This document shows positions 26,973 to 34,929 of a stretch of DNA of 64,000 nt, in pieces. Under the pieces are notes generated by a model. That model was not told where the DNA came from. It did not search any database and saw only the letters and a list, made by a program, of their open reading frames with translations. Within the stretch, counting starts at the first letter, position 1; every line of letters starts with the position of its first letter. The position numbers and the translations under genes were made by a program. Origin of the DNA: Streptomyces soli (lineage in GTDB: Bacteria; Actinomycetota; Actinomycetes; Streptomycetales; Streptomycetaceae); contig NZ_RJVR01000323.1 of the NCBI RefSeq assembly GCF_003999195.1, forward strand, positions 1 to 64,000. The letters run 5' to 3'.

Positions 26973-27070
26973 GTGTACCTCTCAGCGGTGCTGTGATACA
27001 GAGACCCGGCTCGGTGAAGTCGGGGTATTGCAAGAAGCGATGTCCGATCACACGGTCGCGGCCGAACGTC

Positions 27071-28183
27071 TCAGAGGAGGGCGTCGGCGAGCGCGTCCAC
27101 GACCCGCTGCTGTTGGTCGGCGGTGATCTGCGGGTAGAGCGGAAGCGACAGGATCCGGTCCGCGGCTTCCTCGGCGTTCGGGAAATCGCCGCGGCGGTGG
27201 CCGAGGTGGCGGTACGCCGGCGTGAGGTGGACCGGGGCCGGATAGTGCACCCCTGCCCCGATGCCCTCCGCGTTGAGCTTGCCCACGACGTCGTCGCGGT
27301 CCGCCCCGGCGATCCGGACGACGTACAGGTGCCACACGTGCACGTTGCCGGCGGCCGTCGACGGCAGCACGACCCGGCCGGCCGCCGCCAGGTCCGCGAG
27401 CAGCGCGTCGTAGCGTGCCGCCGCCGCCCGGCGTGCCGCGTTGCCGTCGGCGAGCCGGGCCAGCTTCGCCCGCAGGACGACGGCCTGCAGCCCGTCCAGG
27501 CGGCTGTTGAATCCGGGTACGTCGTGGCGGTACTTGGCGACGCCGCCGTGGTTCGCCGTCGCGCGCACGCGGGCGGCCAGCTCCTCGTTGTCCGTCAGCA
27601 CCGCGCCCGCGTCACCGTAGGCGCCCAGGTTCTTGCCCGGATAGAAGCTGGTGGCGGCGATTCCGCCGCTGCCCGGCGACCGGCCGTCGCGGGTCGCGCC
27701 CTGGCTCTGCGCCGCGTCCTCGACGACCCGTACGCGTTCCGGAAGCCCCGCGGCCAGCTCCGCCACGGCGGCGCACTGCCCGTACAAATGCACCGGCACC
27801 ACCGCGCGGGTGGCCGGGCCGACCGCGTCCGCAGCAGCCTGATGGTCCATCAGAAAGTTGTCGGGCAGGCAGTCCACCAGCACCGGCCTGGCGCCGGTCC
27901 TGGCCACCGCGCCCGCCGTCGCGATGAAGGTGTTGGCGGGCAGCACCACCTCGTCGCCGGCCCCGACCCCGCCGGCACGCAGGGCCAGTTCGAGGGCGTC
28001 GGTGCCGTTGGCGACACCCACGCAGTGCGCGACGCCGCCGAAGTCCGCGTACTCGCGCTCGAACAGGCGGACCTCGTCGCCGCCGATGAACGCGGTGGCG
28101 GCCAGGACGCGCTCGAATCCGGCCCGCACCTCATCGGCGACTTCCTCGTGGGCCGCCTTCAGGTCCACAAGCGGAATGTTCAT
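27071..28183 (-). CDS. DegT/DnrJ/EryC1/StrS sugar aminotransferase (WbpE-like)
   Basis: A 370-residue PLP enzyme. It begins IPLVDLKAAHEEV as in the WbpE/VioA branch, has VANGTDALELALRAGG for phosphate binding, EDAAQSQGA for the ring aspartate, and the Schiff-base lysine in SFYPGKNLGAYGDAGA. It would transfer an amino group from glutamate to a keto nucleotide sugar. Together with the Gfo/Idh enzyme and the WbpD-type acetyltransferase it could make the 3-acetamido group of a diacetamido-uronic acid. The start overlaps the NeuD-like gene by ATGA, and it ends the leftward EPS operon. Confidence 0.87.
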   Translation of the reverse strand: MNIPLVDLKAAHEEVADEVRAGFERVLAATAFIGGDEVRLFEREYADFGGVAHCVGVANGTDALELALRAGGVGAGDEVVLPANTFIATAGAVARTGARPVLVDCLPDNFLMDHQAAADAVGPATRAVVPVHLYGQCAAVAELAAGLPERVRVVEDAAQSQGATRDGRSPGSGGIAATSFYPGKNLGAYGDAGAVLTDNEELAARVRATANHGGVAKYRHDVPGFNSRLDGLQAVVLRAKLARLADGNAARRAAAARYDALLADLAAAGRVVLPSTAAGNVHVWHLYVVRIAGADRDDVVGKLNAEGIGAGVHYPAPVHLTPAYRHLGHRRGDFPNAEEAADRILSLPLYPQITADQQQRVVDALADALL

Positions 28184-28869
28184 CTGACCGGTCTCCCCAT
28201 TCTTTCCGTCCCGAGTTCGTCGAGAGCCGGGGCGGCTGCCTCACGCAGCCGCCGGGCCGGACTGCCGGCCCAGATCTCGCCCGGTGGCACATCGCCGAGT
28301 ACGGTGCTCCCCATCCCGATCAGCGACCACGCGCCGACCGCCGTGCCCTCCCGCAGCAGGGCCCCCGAACCCATATAGGCGCCCTGCTCCAGCCGCGCGC
28401 CTCCGCCGAGCCGGGCACCGGAGGCGATCGTGGCGAAGTCCTCGACCACGTCGTCATGGGTCAGGACGACCTGCGGCATCACCGCGACATGCGCGCCCAC
28501 CCGCACGGCGGCCGTCAGGTCGCAGTGCGCGAGCAGGACCGAGCCGGGGCCCACCTCCGAGGTCGCCGACACCGCCGCCGTCGGGTGGATCACTGTGGCG
28601 TAGCGGTCCTGAGGCAGGTCGAGCCTGCGGACCAGGCGGGCCCGGGCCGCGTAGTCCCGGGGGTTGCCGACGCAGATCACGACCTGCGCCCGGGGAATGT
28701 CGTGCACCAGGTCGCAGCCGCCCAGCACGGGCACACCGTCCACCTCGGTGCCGTGCAGCCCGGCGTTGTCGTCCAGATGCCCGAGCAGGCTCCACGCCCC
28801 GGCATCCCGGACAGCCTGCGCGGTCTCCCGCGCGAACCCGCCCGCGCCGACGATCAGCAGCCCGGTCAT
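28180..28869 (-). CDS. NeuD/PglD-type sugar O- or N-acyltransferase
   Basis: A 229-residue protein. The N-terminal Rossmann-like domain (LLIVGAGGFARETAQAV) is typical of NeuD/PglD, followed by a left-handed beta-helix (IHPTAAVSATSEVGPGSVLLA, GARLGGGARLEQGAYMGSGA). The PglD branch acetylates the 4-amino group of UDP-amino sugars using acetyl-CoA. The aminotransferase gene directly upstream overlaps by ATGA, which suggests that they act in sequence on the same sugar. The two residues before the beta-helix that act in catalysis cannot be assigned with certainty. Confidence 0.83.
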   Translation of the reverse strand: MTGLLIVGAGGFARETAQAVRDAGAWSLLGHLDDNAGLHGTEVDGVPVLGGCDLVHDIPRAQVVICVGNPRDYAARARLVRRLDLPQDRYATVIHPTAAVSATSEVGPGSVLLAHCDLTAAVRVGAHVAVMPQVVLTHDDVVEDFATIASGARLGGGARLEQGAYMGSGALLREGTAVGAWSLIGMGSTVLGDVPPGEIWAGSPARRLREAAAPALDELGTERMGRPVR

Positions 28870-30020
28870 CGCCGCGCCTGGTCGCGCACCACCGCCACCA
28901 CGCGGTCCTGCTGGTCGTACGTCATTGTGTGGAACAGCGGCAGGATCAGCGAGTCCCGGCTGATCCGCTCGGTGACCGGCAGCGGCGCGAACGGGTGCCC
29001 CGCGTAGGCGGGTTCGAGGTGCGAGGCCATGATCCCGCGCCGGGCGGAGATCCCGGCCTCGGCGAGCGCGGCGAGCAGATCGTCCCGGCTCACCGGGAAG
29101 TCCTCGGCCGGCAGCACCCAGTACGACTGGAAGTTGCCCTGCCCGTACGCGGGGTCGCGGACCGGGCTGAGACCGGGGACGTCCCGCAGCAGATCGTCGT
29201 AGCGGGCTGCCAGGGCGCGGCGGCGGACCACCATCTCGTCGAGTTTCCCGAGCTGGACCAGGCCGATCGCGGCCTGGACGTCCGTCATCCGGTAGTTGTA
29301 GCCGACTTCGAGGTAGCTCTCCAGGATCGGCTTGCTGCTCGCATGCCGCTGCGCCGCTGACGCGTTCATCCCGTGCTCGCGCAGCCGGCGGAGCCGCTGC
29401 GCCCACTGCGCGTTGTCGGTGGTCACCATGCCGCCCTCGCCCGTGGTGATCACCTTGCGGGGGTGGAAGGACCACGCCGCGAGCAGCGCGCCGTGACCGA
29501 CGGACTTGCCGCCCACGGTCGAGCCGATCGCACAGGCCGCGTCCTCGACCAGTGCGATATCCCAGTCCGCGCAGGCGGCGCGCAGAGCGTCCACGTCCGC
29601 GGGCACGCCGCCCTGGTGGACCACGATGACCGCCTTCGTACGGGCCGTACGGACCGCGTCGACGGTGAGCGTCGTCAGGTTGCCGGTGGCGGGTTCGACG
29701 TCTGCGAATACCGGCTCGGCCCCGACGTAGCGCACGGCGTTGGCGGTGGCGATGAACGACAGCGAAGGGACGACGACCTCGTCGCCGGGCCCCAGATCGA
29801 GCGCGACGAGGGCCAGGTGCAGCGCCGTGGTGCAGGAACTGACCGCGATGCCGTGCTCGGCGCCCACCCGCTCGGCGAAGACGCGCTCGAACTCGGCGAC
29901 CCGAGGACCCTGGGCGACCCACCCGGACAGCACCGCGTCGGCCGCCGCCTGAGCCTCCTCCTCGCCGAGCCACGGAATCATCACCGGGATACGAGCCGGG
30001 GTCTCCACCTGAGCGCTCAT
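28866..30020 (-). CDS. DegT/DnrJ/EryC1/StrS sugar aminotransferase (second copy)
   Basis: A 384-residue PLP enzyme that differs clearly from the one at 27071. It shows PWLGEEEAQAAADAVLSGW, SSCTTALHLALVAL, EDAACAIGSTVGG and the lysine motif SFHPRKVITTGEGGM, a pattern common in 4-aminotransferases such as PseC and PglE. It should aminate a 4-keto nucleotide sugar, and the adjacent NeuD/PglD-like enzyme would acetylate it. No 4,6-dehydratase is found in the window. Both ends overlap neighbours by ATGA, so expression is tightly coupled within the leftward operon. Confidence 0.87.
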   Translation of the reverse strand: MSAQVETPARIPVMIPWLGEEEAQAAADAVLSGWVAQGPRVAEFERVFAERVGAEHGIAVSSCTTALHLALVALDLGPGDEVVVPSLSFIATANAVRYVGAEPVFADVEPATGNLTTLTVDAVRTARTKAVIVVHQGGVPADVDALRAACADWDIALVEDAACAIGSTVGGKSVGHGALLAAWSFHPRKVITTGEGGMVTTDNAQWAQRLRRLREHGMNASAAQRHASSKPILESYLEVGYNYRMTDVQAAIGLVQLGKLDEMVVRRRALAARYDDLLRDVPGLSPVRDPAYGQGNFQSYWVLPAEDFPVSRDDLLAALAEAGISARRGIMASHLEPAYAGHPFAPLPVTERISRDSLILPLFHTMTYDQQDRVVAVVRDQARR

Positions 30021-31045
30021 CGCCCGGCCTCGACGGCCGTGCCGGCGGCGTCGCTGCTGCGCTCCGCGCGCCACCAGTCCACCAGGTCCCGCAGCCCCGT
30101 CCGCAGGTCGATCTCCGCCGTGAATCCGAGGCGTTCGGCGGCCTGCGTCGTGTCCGCGAGGCGCCGGGTCACCCCGTTCACCGCGCGGGCGGGCCCGTGC
30201 ACCGGCTCCAGGTCCGTCGCCCCCATCGCGTCGAGCAGGCCGAGGGCGAGTTCGCGCAGGCTCGTCTCCGTACCGCTCGCGACGTTGAACACCTCGTCGG
30301 TGAGGTCGGATTCGGCGGCCAGCAGATTGGCCCTGGCGATGTCCCTGACGTCGACGAAGTCCATGGTCTGCGTGCCGTCGCCGAGGATCAGCGGCGGCTC
30401 GCCCGCCTCGATCCGCTCCATCCAGCGGATGAGCACTTCGGTATACAGGCCGTGGATGTCCATCCGGGGGCCGTACACGTTGAAGTAGCGCAACGCCACA
30501 TAGTCCAGGCCGTACATGGCGTGGAAGCTGCGCAGCATTCCCTCGTTGAAGGCCTTCGCCGCGCCGTAGAACGTGTCGTTGTTGTAAGCGTGGTGGCGCT
30601 CGGTCGTCGGGAAGGTCTCGGCCAGGCCGTAGACGGATGCCGAGGACGAGGCGATCACCTTTCCCGCGCCGGCCTGGGCCGCCGCCTCCAGCACGTTGAA
30701 GGTGCCGTCGACCATGACCTCGTTCGCCAGCCGGGGCTCCTCCGCGCACTGGGTGATACGGATAGCGGCGAGGTGGAACACCAGGTCGGCACCCTCGGTG
30801 ACCTTCCGCACGGTGGCCGCGTCCCGGATGTCGCCCTCGACGATCTCCACGACACCGCTGCGCAGCGCCTTGGCGAGGTTGGCCGTCCGCCCGCGCACGA
30901 AGTTGTCGAGCACCACGATCTCGCGGGCGCCGCCCTCCGCCAGGAGGTCCACGAGGTTGGAGCCGATGGTGCCGGCCCCTCCGGTGACCAGGATCTTCTT
31001 GCCTCGTACGCTGCTCAACTGAAGTTCCCTCACTGAATCGGTCAT
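30017..31045 (-). CDS. Extended SDR: NAD-dependent nucleotide-sugar epimerase
   Basis: A 342-residue extended SDR with ILVTGGAGTIGSNLVDLL at residues 18-35, FHLAAIRITQ, SSSASVYG and YGAAK (YxxxK), and ALRYFNVYGPRMD. The serine-rich SSSASVYG rather than STDEVYG points to an epimerase and not a 4,6-dehydratase. It probably supplies an epimerised UDP-hexose or UDP-HexNAc. The start at 31045 (MTDSVRELQ) has no obvious ribosome-binding site, and upstream lies a 9-bp tandem repeat. It is coupled by ATGA to the aminotransferase downstream. Confidence 0.83.
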   Translation of the reverse strand: MTDSVRELQLSSVRGKKILVTGGAGTIGSNLVDLLAEGGAREIVVLDNFVRGRTANLAKALRSGVVEIVEGDIRDAATVRKVTEGADLVFHLAAIRITQCAEEPRLANEVMVDGTFNVLEAAAQAGAGKVIASSSASVYGLAETFPTTERHHAYNNDTFYGAAKAFNEGMLRSFHAMYGLDYVALRYFNVYGPRMDIHGLYTEVLIRWMERIEAGEPPLILGDGTQTMDFVDVRDIARANLLAAESDLTDEVFNVASGTETSLRELALGLLDAMGATDLEPVHGPARAVNGVTRRLADTTQAAERLGFTAEIDLRTGLRDLVDWWRAERSSDAAGTAVEAGR

Positions 31046-31051
31046 GGTGTC

Positions 31052-31078
31052 ATCGCGTTCATCGCGTTCATCGCGTTC
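31052..31078. repeat. Tandem repeat, 9 bp x 3
   Basis: Three perfect copies of ATCGCGTTC lie in the 43-base gap between the Gfo/Idh gene and the epimerase gene. A fourth, partial copy follows. They sit where the ribosome-binding site of the epimerase gene would be expected, so copy number could affect its translation. Confidence 0.85.
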
Positions 31079-31088
31079 ATCGGAACCG

Positions 31089-32165
31089 TCAACGGCCCGC
31101 ACGCAGGCCGACGACGGCGCCGCGGAATTCCAGACTCCGGGACGCCGCCTCAAGAATGTCCAGCACCCGCAGGCCCGCCCGTCCGTCGGTCAGCGGCGCC
31201 CGGCGCTCCCTGACCGCCTCGGCGAACTCGTCGACCATGCTGCGCAGTGCTTCCTTCTCCCCGATCGCGGGCGCGACCATGTCCCCGGAGCGGTACGAGA
31301 TGAGCATGTCCCGGCGCTCGTCCACGCCGATCTCCTGTGGCGCCGCCAGGTCCACCCCGCGGTCGAAGACCGCCACGCGCTGCGCCGGGTTGAGGTCGTC
31401 CCAGATCAGGGTGCGTTTGGCGCCGCCCACCATGGTGGTGCGAACCTTGGTCGGCGACAGCCAGTTGACGTGCACGTGGGCGATGGCCCCCGTGTTGAGC
31501 TGCAGCGTCAGATAGGCCACGCAGGCCTGCCCCGCGCCGATCGGGTCGGCTCCGTGCGCGGCGACGGCGACCGGCTCGACGTGGTCGGGGAGAATGAAGT
31601 CCAGGATCGACAGGTCGTGCGGGGCCAGATCCCACATGACGTCGATGTCCTTCTGGACCAGCCCAAGGTTGATCCGGACGGAGTCGATGAAGTGGATCTC
31701 ACCGAGTTCCCCGGAGCGGACCATCTCCCGGATGCGGCCTACCGCGGGCGTGTAGCAGTAGGTGTGATCGCACATCAGGGTGAGCCCGCGTTCCTCCGCC
31801 TCGGCCACCAGGCGCACCCCGTCTGCGTACGTCGCCGCCAGCGGCTTCTCCACGAGTACGTGCTTGCCCGCGCGAAGCGCCGCCAGCGCGATGTCGAGGT
31901 GGGTCCCGGCGGGTGTGGCCACGGCGACGGCGTCCACCGACGGGTCGGCGAGGACCGCCGCGTAGTCCGAGGTCGCCTGGACCGTCGAGTAACCGCCGAG
32001 CACCCGCTGGGCCCGGTCCACGTCGAGGTCGCACAGCCACCGCAGCCGGAACTGCGGACTGGACTGGAAGTTGCGGACGAGGTTGGGGCCCCAGTAGCCG
32101 GCGCCGACGACCGCGACTCCCAACGGTTCCGCCGGTCGCCGCCCGGGCGCGCTGGTCTTCGTCAC
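31089..32165 (-). CDS. Gfo/Idh/MocA oxidoreductase of EPS locus (possible WbpB-like step)
   Basis: About 358 residues. Rossmann motif VVGAGYWGPNLVRNFQ, then VATPAGTHLD, the signature EKPLAATYAD, and DHTYCYTPAVGRIREMV. This GYWGPNL type is often encoded next to hexapeptide acetyltransferases and DegT aminotransferases in polysaccharide loci (recalled knowledge). That fits an NAD-dependent oxidation of a UDP-HexNAc uronic acid at C3 before amination. A GTG at 32165 with AAAGGGGAGAG 8 nt upstream is chosen. An ATG at 32189, overlapping the upstream stop as TGATG, is an alternative that adds 8 residues. Confidence 0.82.
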   Translation of the reverse strand: MTKTSAPGRRPAEPLGVAVVGAGYWGPNLVRNFQSSPQFRLRWLCDLDVDRAQRVLGGYSTVQATSDYAAVLADPSVDAVAVATPAGTHLDIALAALRAGKHVLVEKPLAATYADGVRLVAEAEERGLTLMCDHTYCYTPAVGRIREMVRSGELGEIHFIDSVRINLGLVQKDIDVMWDLAPHDLSILDFILPDHVEPVAVAAHGADPIGAGQACVAYLTLQLNTGAIAHVHVNWLSPTKVRTTMVGGAKRTLIWDDLNPAQRVAVFDRGVDLAAPQEIGVDERRDMLISYRSGDMVAPAIGEKEALRSMVDEFAEAVRERRAPLTDGRAGLRVLDILEAASRSLEFRGAVVGLRAGR

Positions 32166-32188
32166 AGTGTTTCTCTCCCCTTTGGTCA

Positions 32189-33631
32189 TCAGTAGGCCCC
32201 CGTGCCCCGGACCACGGCCGAACCGGTGCGCAGCAGGATCAACAGGTCAAGGCTCACCGACCAGTTGTCCACGTATCCGAGGTCGAGCCGGACCGCCTCG
32301 TCCCACGGCAGGTCCGAGCGGCCGCTCACCTGCCACAGGCCGGTGAGGCCGGGCTTCACGAGGAGCCGGCGCTTGACCTCCGGCGTGTACTCGTCCACCT
32401 CCTCGGGCAGCGGGGGGCGGGGGCCGACCAGCGACATATGGCCGGTGACCACGTTGATCAGCTGCGGCAGTTCGTCGAGTGAGTACTGGCGCAGAGCCAT
32501 ACCCACCCGGGTGATCCGTGGGTCCTGCTTCACCTTGAACAGCAGGCCGTCACTGTTCTGGTTGAGGTGCGCGAGGTCCGCCCGGCGCTCCTCCGCGTCG
32601 TGCCGCATCGTGCGGAACTTCAGCATGGTGAAGTGATCGCCGTACCGGCCCACCCGCCGCTGTCTGAACAGCGCGGGTCCGGAGCTGTCCAGGCGGACGA
32701 TCAGCACGATCAGCAGCATGATCGGCGCGAGGACCAGCAGGAGCGCCGCGGCCAGCGTCCGGTCCAGCAGCTCCTTGGGCAGCCGGGCGATCCGGGACAG
32801 GGTCGGCGCCTGTATGTACAGCAGCGGCACCCCGTTGGTGGGCCGGGCCGCCAGCCGGGAGGCGGCCACGTCGGCCAGCATGGGGGCCAGCAGGAAATCG
32901 GCGCCCTGCACGGCCGCGGTCCAGGACATCCGGCGCAGGACGGTGGCGTCGAAGTCGGGCGCCGGCAGTACCACCACGGTGCTGCTGCCCGTGGCCCGGA
33001 TGACCTCGGACATGTCGCCGACGCCGCCACAGACGGGGAGCTCCAGCTTCCGGATCGCCGACGCGTTCTCGGGGTCGGTCAGGCACACCCCGGCGACCTG
33101 CAGTTCCTGCACTCCGCTGCGCCGCAGCACGGTGACCAGCTCCGCCACGCCACGCGACGGTCCGACCAGGAGCGTGGTGCTCCGGTCGTGGCCCCGTGCC
33201 CAGCGTCTGTGCAGCCGGCGGCGGAGCACATATCTGCCCAGCAGGGCGATCACGGCGGCCGGAGCCGTCGCCATCATGATGTCGTGCATGAGCCCCGAGT
33301 CGTAAGCGAACAACCAGTAGGCGCCTGCGGCCAGTGCCGGCAACGCGACGGCACCGCGTAATACGCGCCGATACTCCTCGGTCCCGAGGCCCAGGGCGCT
33401 GCGGTCGTAGGACCGGTGGACGCACATGGCGACGATCCACGTCGGGGGCAGCACCAGGGCCACGGCCCAGCGGCCATAAGTCCCGTGGATCACTAAGGCG
33501 GCGACCGCAGCCGCAAGGCCGTCCGCCACCAGCAGGACTATTCGGTACTTCCGCTCCCAACGTCTTCGGCGAGCTTCCGGACTCCTGTGTTCCACAACCC
33601 GTAGCTCATGCGTGACGTGCTCAATGGTCAT
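32189..33631 (-). CDS. Polyprenyl-phosphate sugar-1-phosphate transferase (WbaP/WcaJ type)
   Basis: A 480-residue membrane protein that starts the EPS repeat by loading a sugar-1-phosphate onto undecaprenyl phosphate. The N-terminal half has about four helices and a soluble Rossmann-like domain (TLLVGPSRGVAELV). A fifth helix (LLLVLAPIMLLIVLIV) precedes the catalytic domain with FRQRRVGRYG, LKFRTM, KQDPRITRVG, SLDELPQLIN, GPRPPLPEE and KPGLTGLWQVSGRS. The length fits the five-helix PHPT family. The sugar used is unknown. It is the first gene of the leftward EPS operon. Confidence 0.9.
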   Translation of the reverse strand: MTIEHVTHELRVVEHRSPEARRRRWERKYRIVLLVADGLAAAVAALVIHGTYGRWAVALVLPPTWIVAMCVHRSYDRSALGLGTEEYRRVLRGAVALPALAAGAYWLFAYDSGLMHDIMMATAPAAVIALLGRYVLRRRLHRRWARGHDRSTTLLVGPSRGVAELVTVLRRSGVQELQVAGVCLTDPENASAIRKLELPVCGGVGDMSEVIRATGSSTVVVLPAPDFDATVLRRMSWTAAVQGADFLLAPMLADVAASRLAARPTNGVPLLYIQAPTLSRIARLPKELLDRTLAAALLLVLAPIMLLIVLIVRLDSSGPALFRQRRVGRYGDHFTMLKFRTMRHDAEERRADLAHLNQNSDGLLFKVKQDPRITRVGMALRQYSLDELPQLINVVTGHMSLVGPRPPLPEEVDEYTPEVKRRLLVKPGLTGLWQVSGRSDLPWDEAVRLDLGYVDNWSVSLDLLILLRTGSAVVRGTGAY

Positions 33632-33980
33632 GCCCCCCCCACCACATGCTCGGTTACCCCTGAGACCGAACGAGTTCGGACATACGGCCGCAAGACGTAG
33701 TCCGTGTTGAATCAGCACCGATGCGTCGTCCGCACAGCGGCACTTGAAAAGAGTGGAGCCTCAGAGCCTTGGCGGTTCCCAACCACCTGAGCTCACCTGT
33801 CGTTGGTCACGGCAGATTTTTCTACTCATGGCAAAACACACTGCCCTAGCGGTCAGTTCAGAGGCACTCGCTCTGCCCAAACCGGCCCGCCGACGCTCAA
33901 TCTAGACCACGGGCCTCAGTAACGGGAACGGTTGGGCGAAACGCGCAGCGCCACGTTACGTATGACGGCATACTGCCCCA
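33632..33980. promoter_or_regulatory. Divergent promoter region of the leftward EPS operon
   Basis: About 350 bases with lower G+C content separate the divergent sugar-phosphate transferase and GT2 genes. The stretch at 33810-33835 (ATTTTTCTACTC) is unusually A+T rich for this chromosome. No gene is seen. The promoters of both transcription units must lie here, but no sigma-factor site or operator is clear enough to name. Confidence 0.45.
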
Positions 33981-34853
33981 GTGACGAGCATCGTGATCCC
34001 GGCCCACAACGAGGCACGAGTCATCGGCCGGCTCCTCGACTCGCTTCTGGCCGACTCCTCCGATGACGAGATCGACATCGTGGTCGTGTGCAACGGCTGT
34101 ACGGATGAAACCGCGCAGGTCGCGGGCGCTCGCGGCGCCCGGGTCAGGGTGGTCGAGACCCCCATACCCTCGAAGCATGCGGCGCTGCGGGCGGGCGATG
34201 AGCACGCGCGCGGCTTCCCGCGCCTGTACGTGGACGCCGATGTCGTGATCGCGGGCGCGGACGTGCGGGCACTGACCGATCCCTTGTTGACTGCGTCCCC
34301 GAAGGATTCCCCGGCCATCCTCGCCACAGCCCCCGAAAGGGAGCTCCCGCTGGCCGCCTGCGCGTGGCGGGTGCGTGTCTACTACCAGGTGTGGCAGCGG
34401 CTGCCGGCAGTACGTGACGGGCTGTTCGGCAGAGGCGTCATCGCGGTGTCGGAGGCGGGGCACGCCCGAATCGCCGCACTGCCGCCGCTGATGGCGGACG
34501 ACCTGGCCGCATCCCTGGCCTTCGCACCGGACGAGCGGCTCGTGGTCGGCACGGCGGCCGTCGTCATCCAGCCGCCACGTACATGGTCCGACCTGATCAG
34601 GCGACGGATCCGGGCAGCCGTCTCCACCGCCCAACTGGAGGGCCACCAGCGGCCGGAGGCAGGGCCGGCGGTGGCCTCGGCTCGAACGAGCAAGGCGGAC
34701 CTCCGCGCGATGTTGCGTAAGCAGCCGAGGCTGTTCGCGGGCGTCGTCGTCTTCGTCGCGGCGGCGGTCATCGCCCGGCGGGGGGCCAGGAAAGCCATCC
34801 GGGCGCAGGACTTCGGCACGTGGCTGCGGGACGAGAGCAGCCGGCAGGACTGA
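33981..34853 (+). CDS. Family 2 glycosyltransferase with C-terminal membrane segment
   Basis: A 290-residue GT2 enzyme with VIPAHNEARVIGRLL at the very start, VVCNGCTDET, SKHAALRAGDEHA and the metal-binding YVDADVVI. The MADDLAASLAF segment takes the place of the catalytic-base region. A hydrophobic helix near residues 252-267 (VVVFVAAAVIARR) can anchor the C-terminus. It starts at GTG 33981. It is transcribed away from the leftward EPS operon but is probably the last member of the locus on this side. Confidence 0.83.
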   Translation: MTSIVIPAHNEARVIGRLLDSLLADSSDDEIDIVVVCNGCTDETAQVAGARGARVRVVETPIPSKHAALRAGDEHARGFPRLYVDADVVIAGADVRALTDPLLTASPKDSPAILATAPERELPLAACAWRVRVYYQVWQRLPAVRDGLFGRGVIAVSEAGHARIAALPPLMADDLAASLAFAPDERLVVGTAAVVIQPPRTWSDLIRRRIRAAVSTAQLEGHQRPEAGPAVASARTSKADLRAMLRKQPRLFAGVVVFVAAAVIARRGARKAIRAQDFGTWLRDESSRQD

Positions 34854-34929
34854 TTACGGAACAAGATCGCGGAACAAGGCATCACCGGCACCGCACTGCC
34901 GCACCGCACTGCACCTGGAGTTCCTGGTC

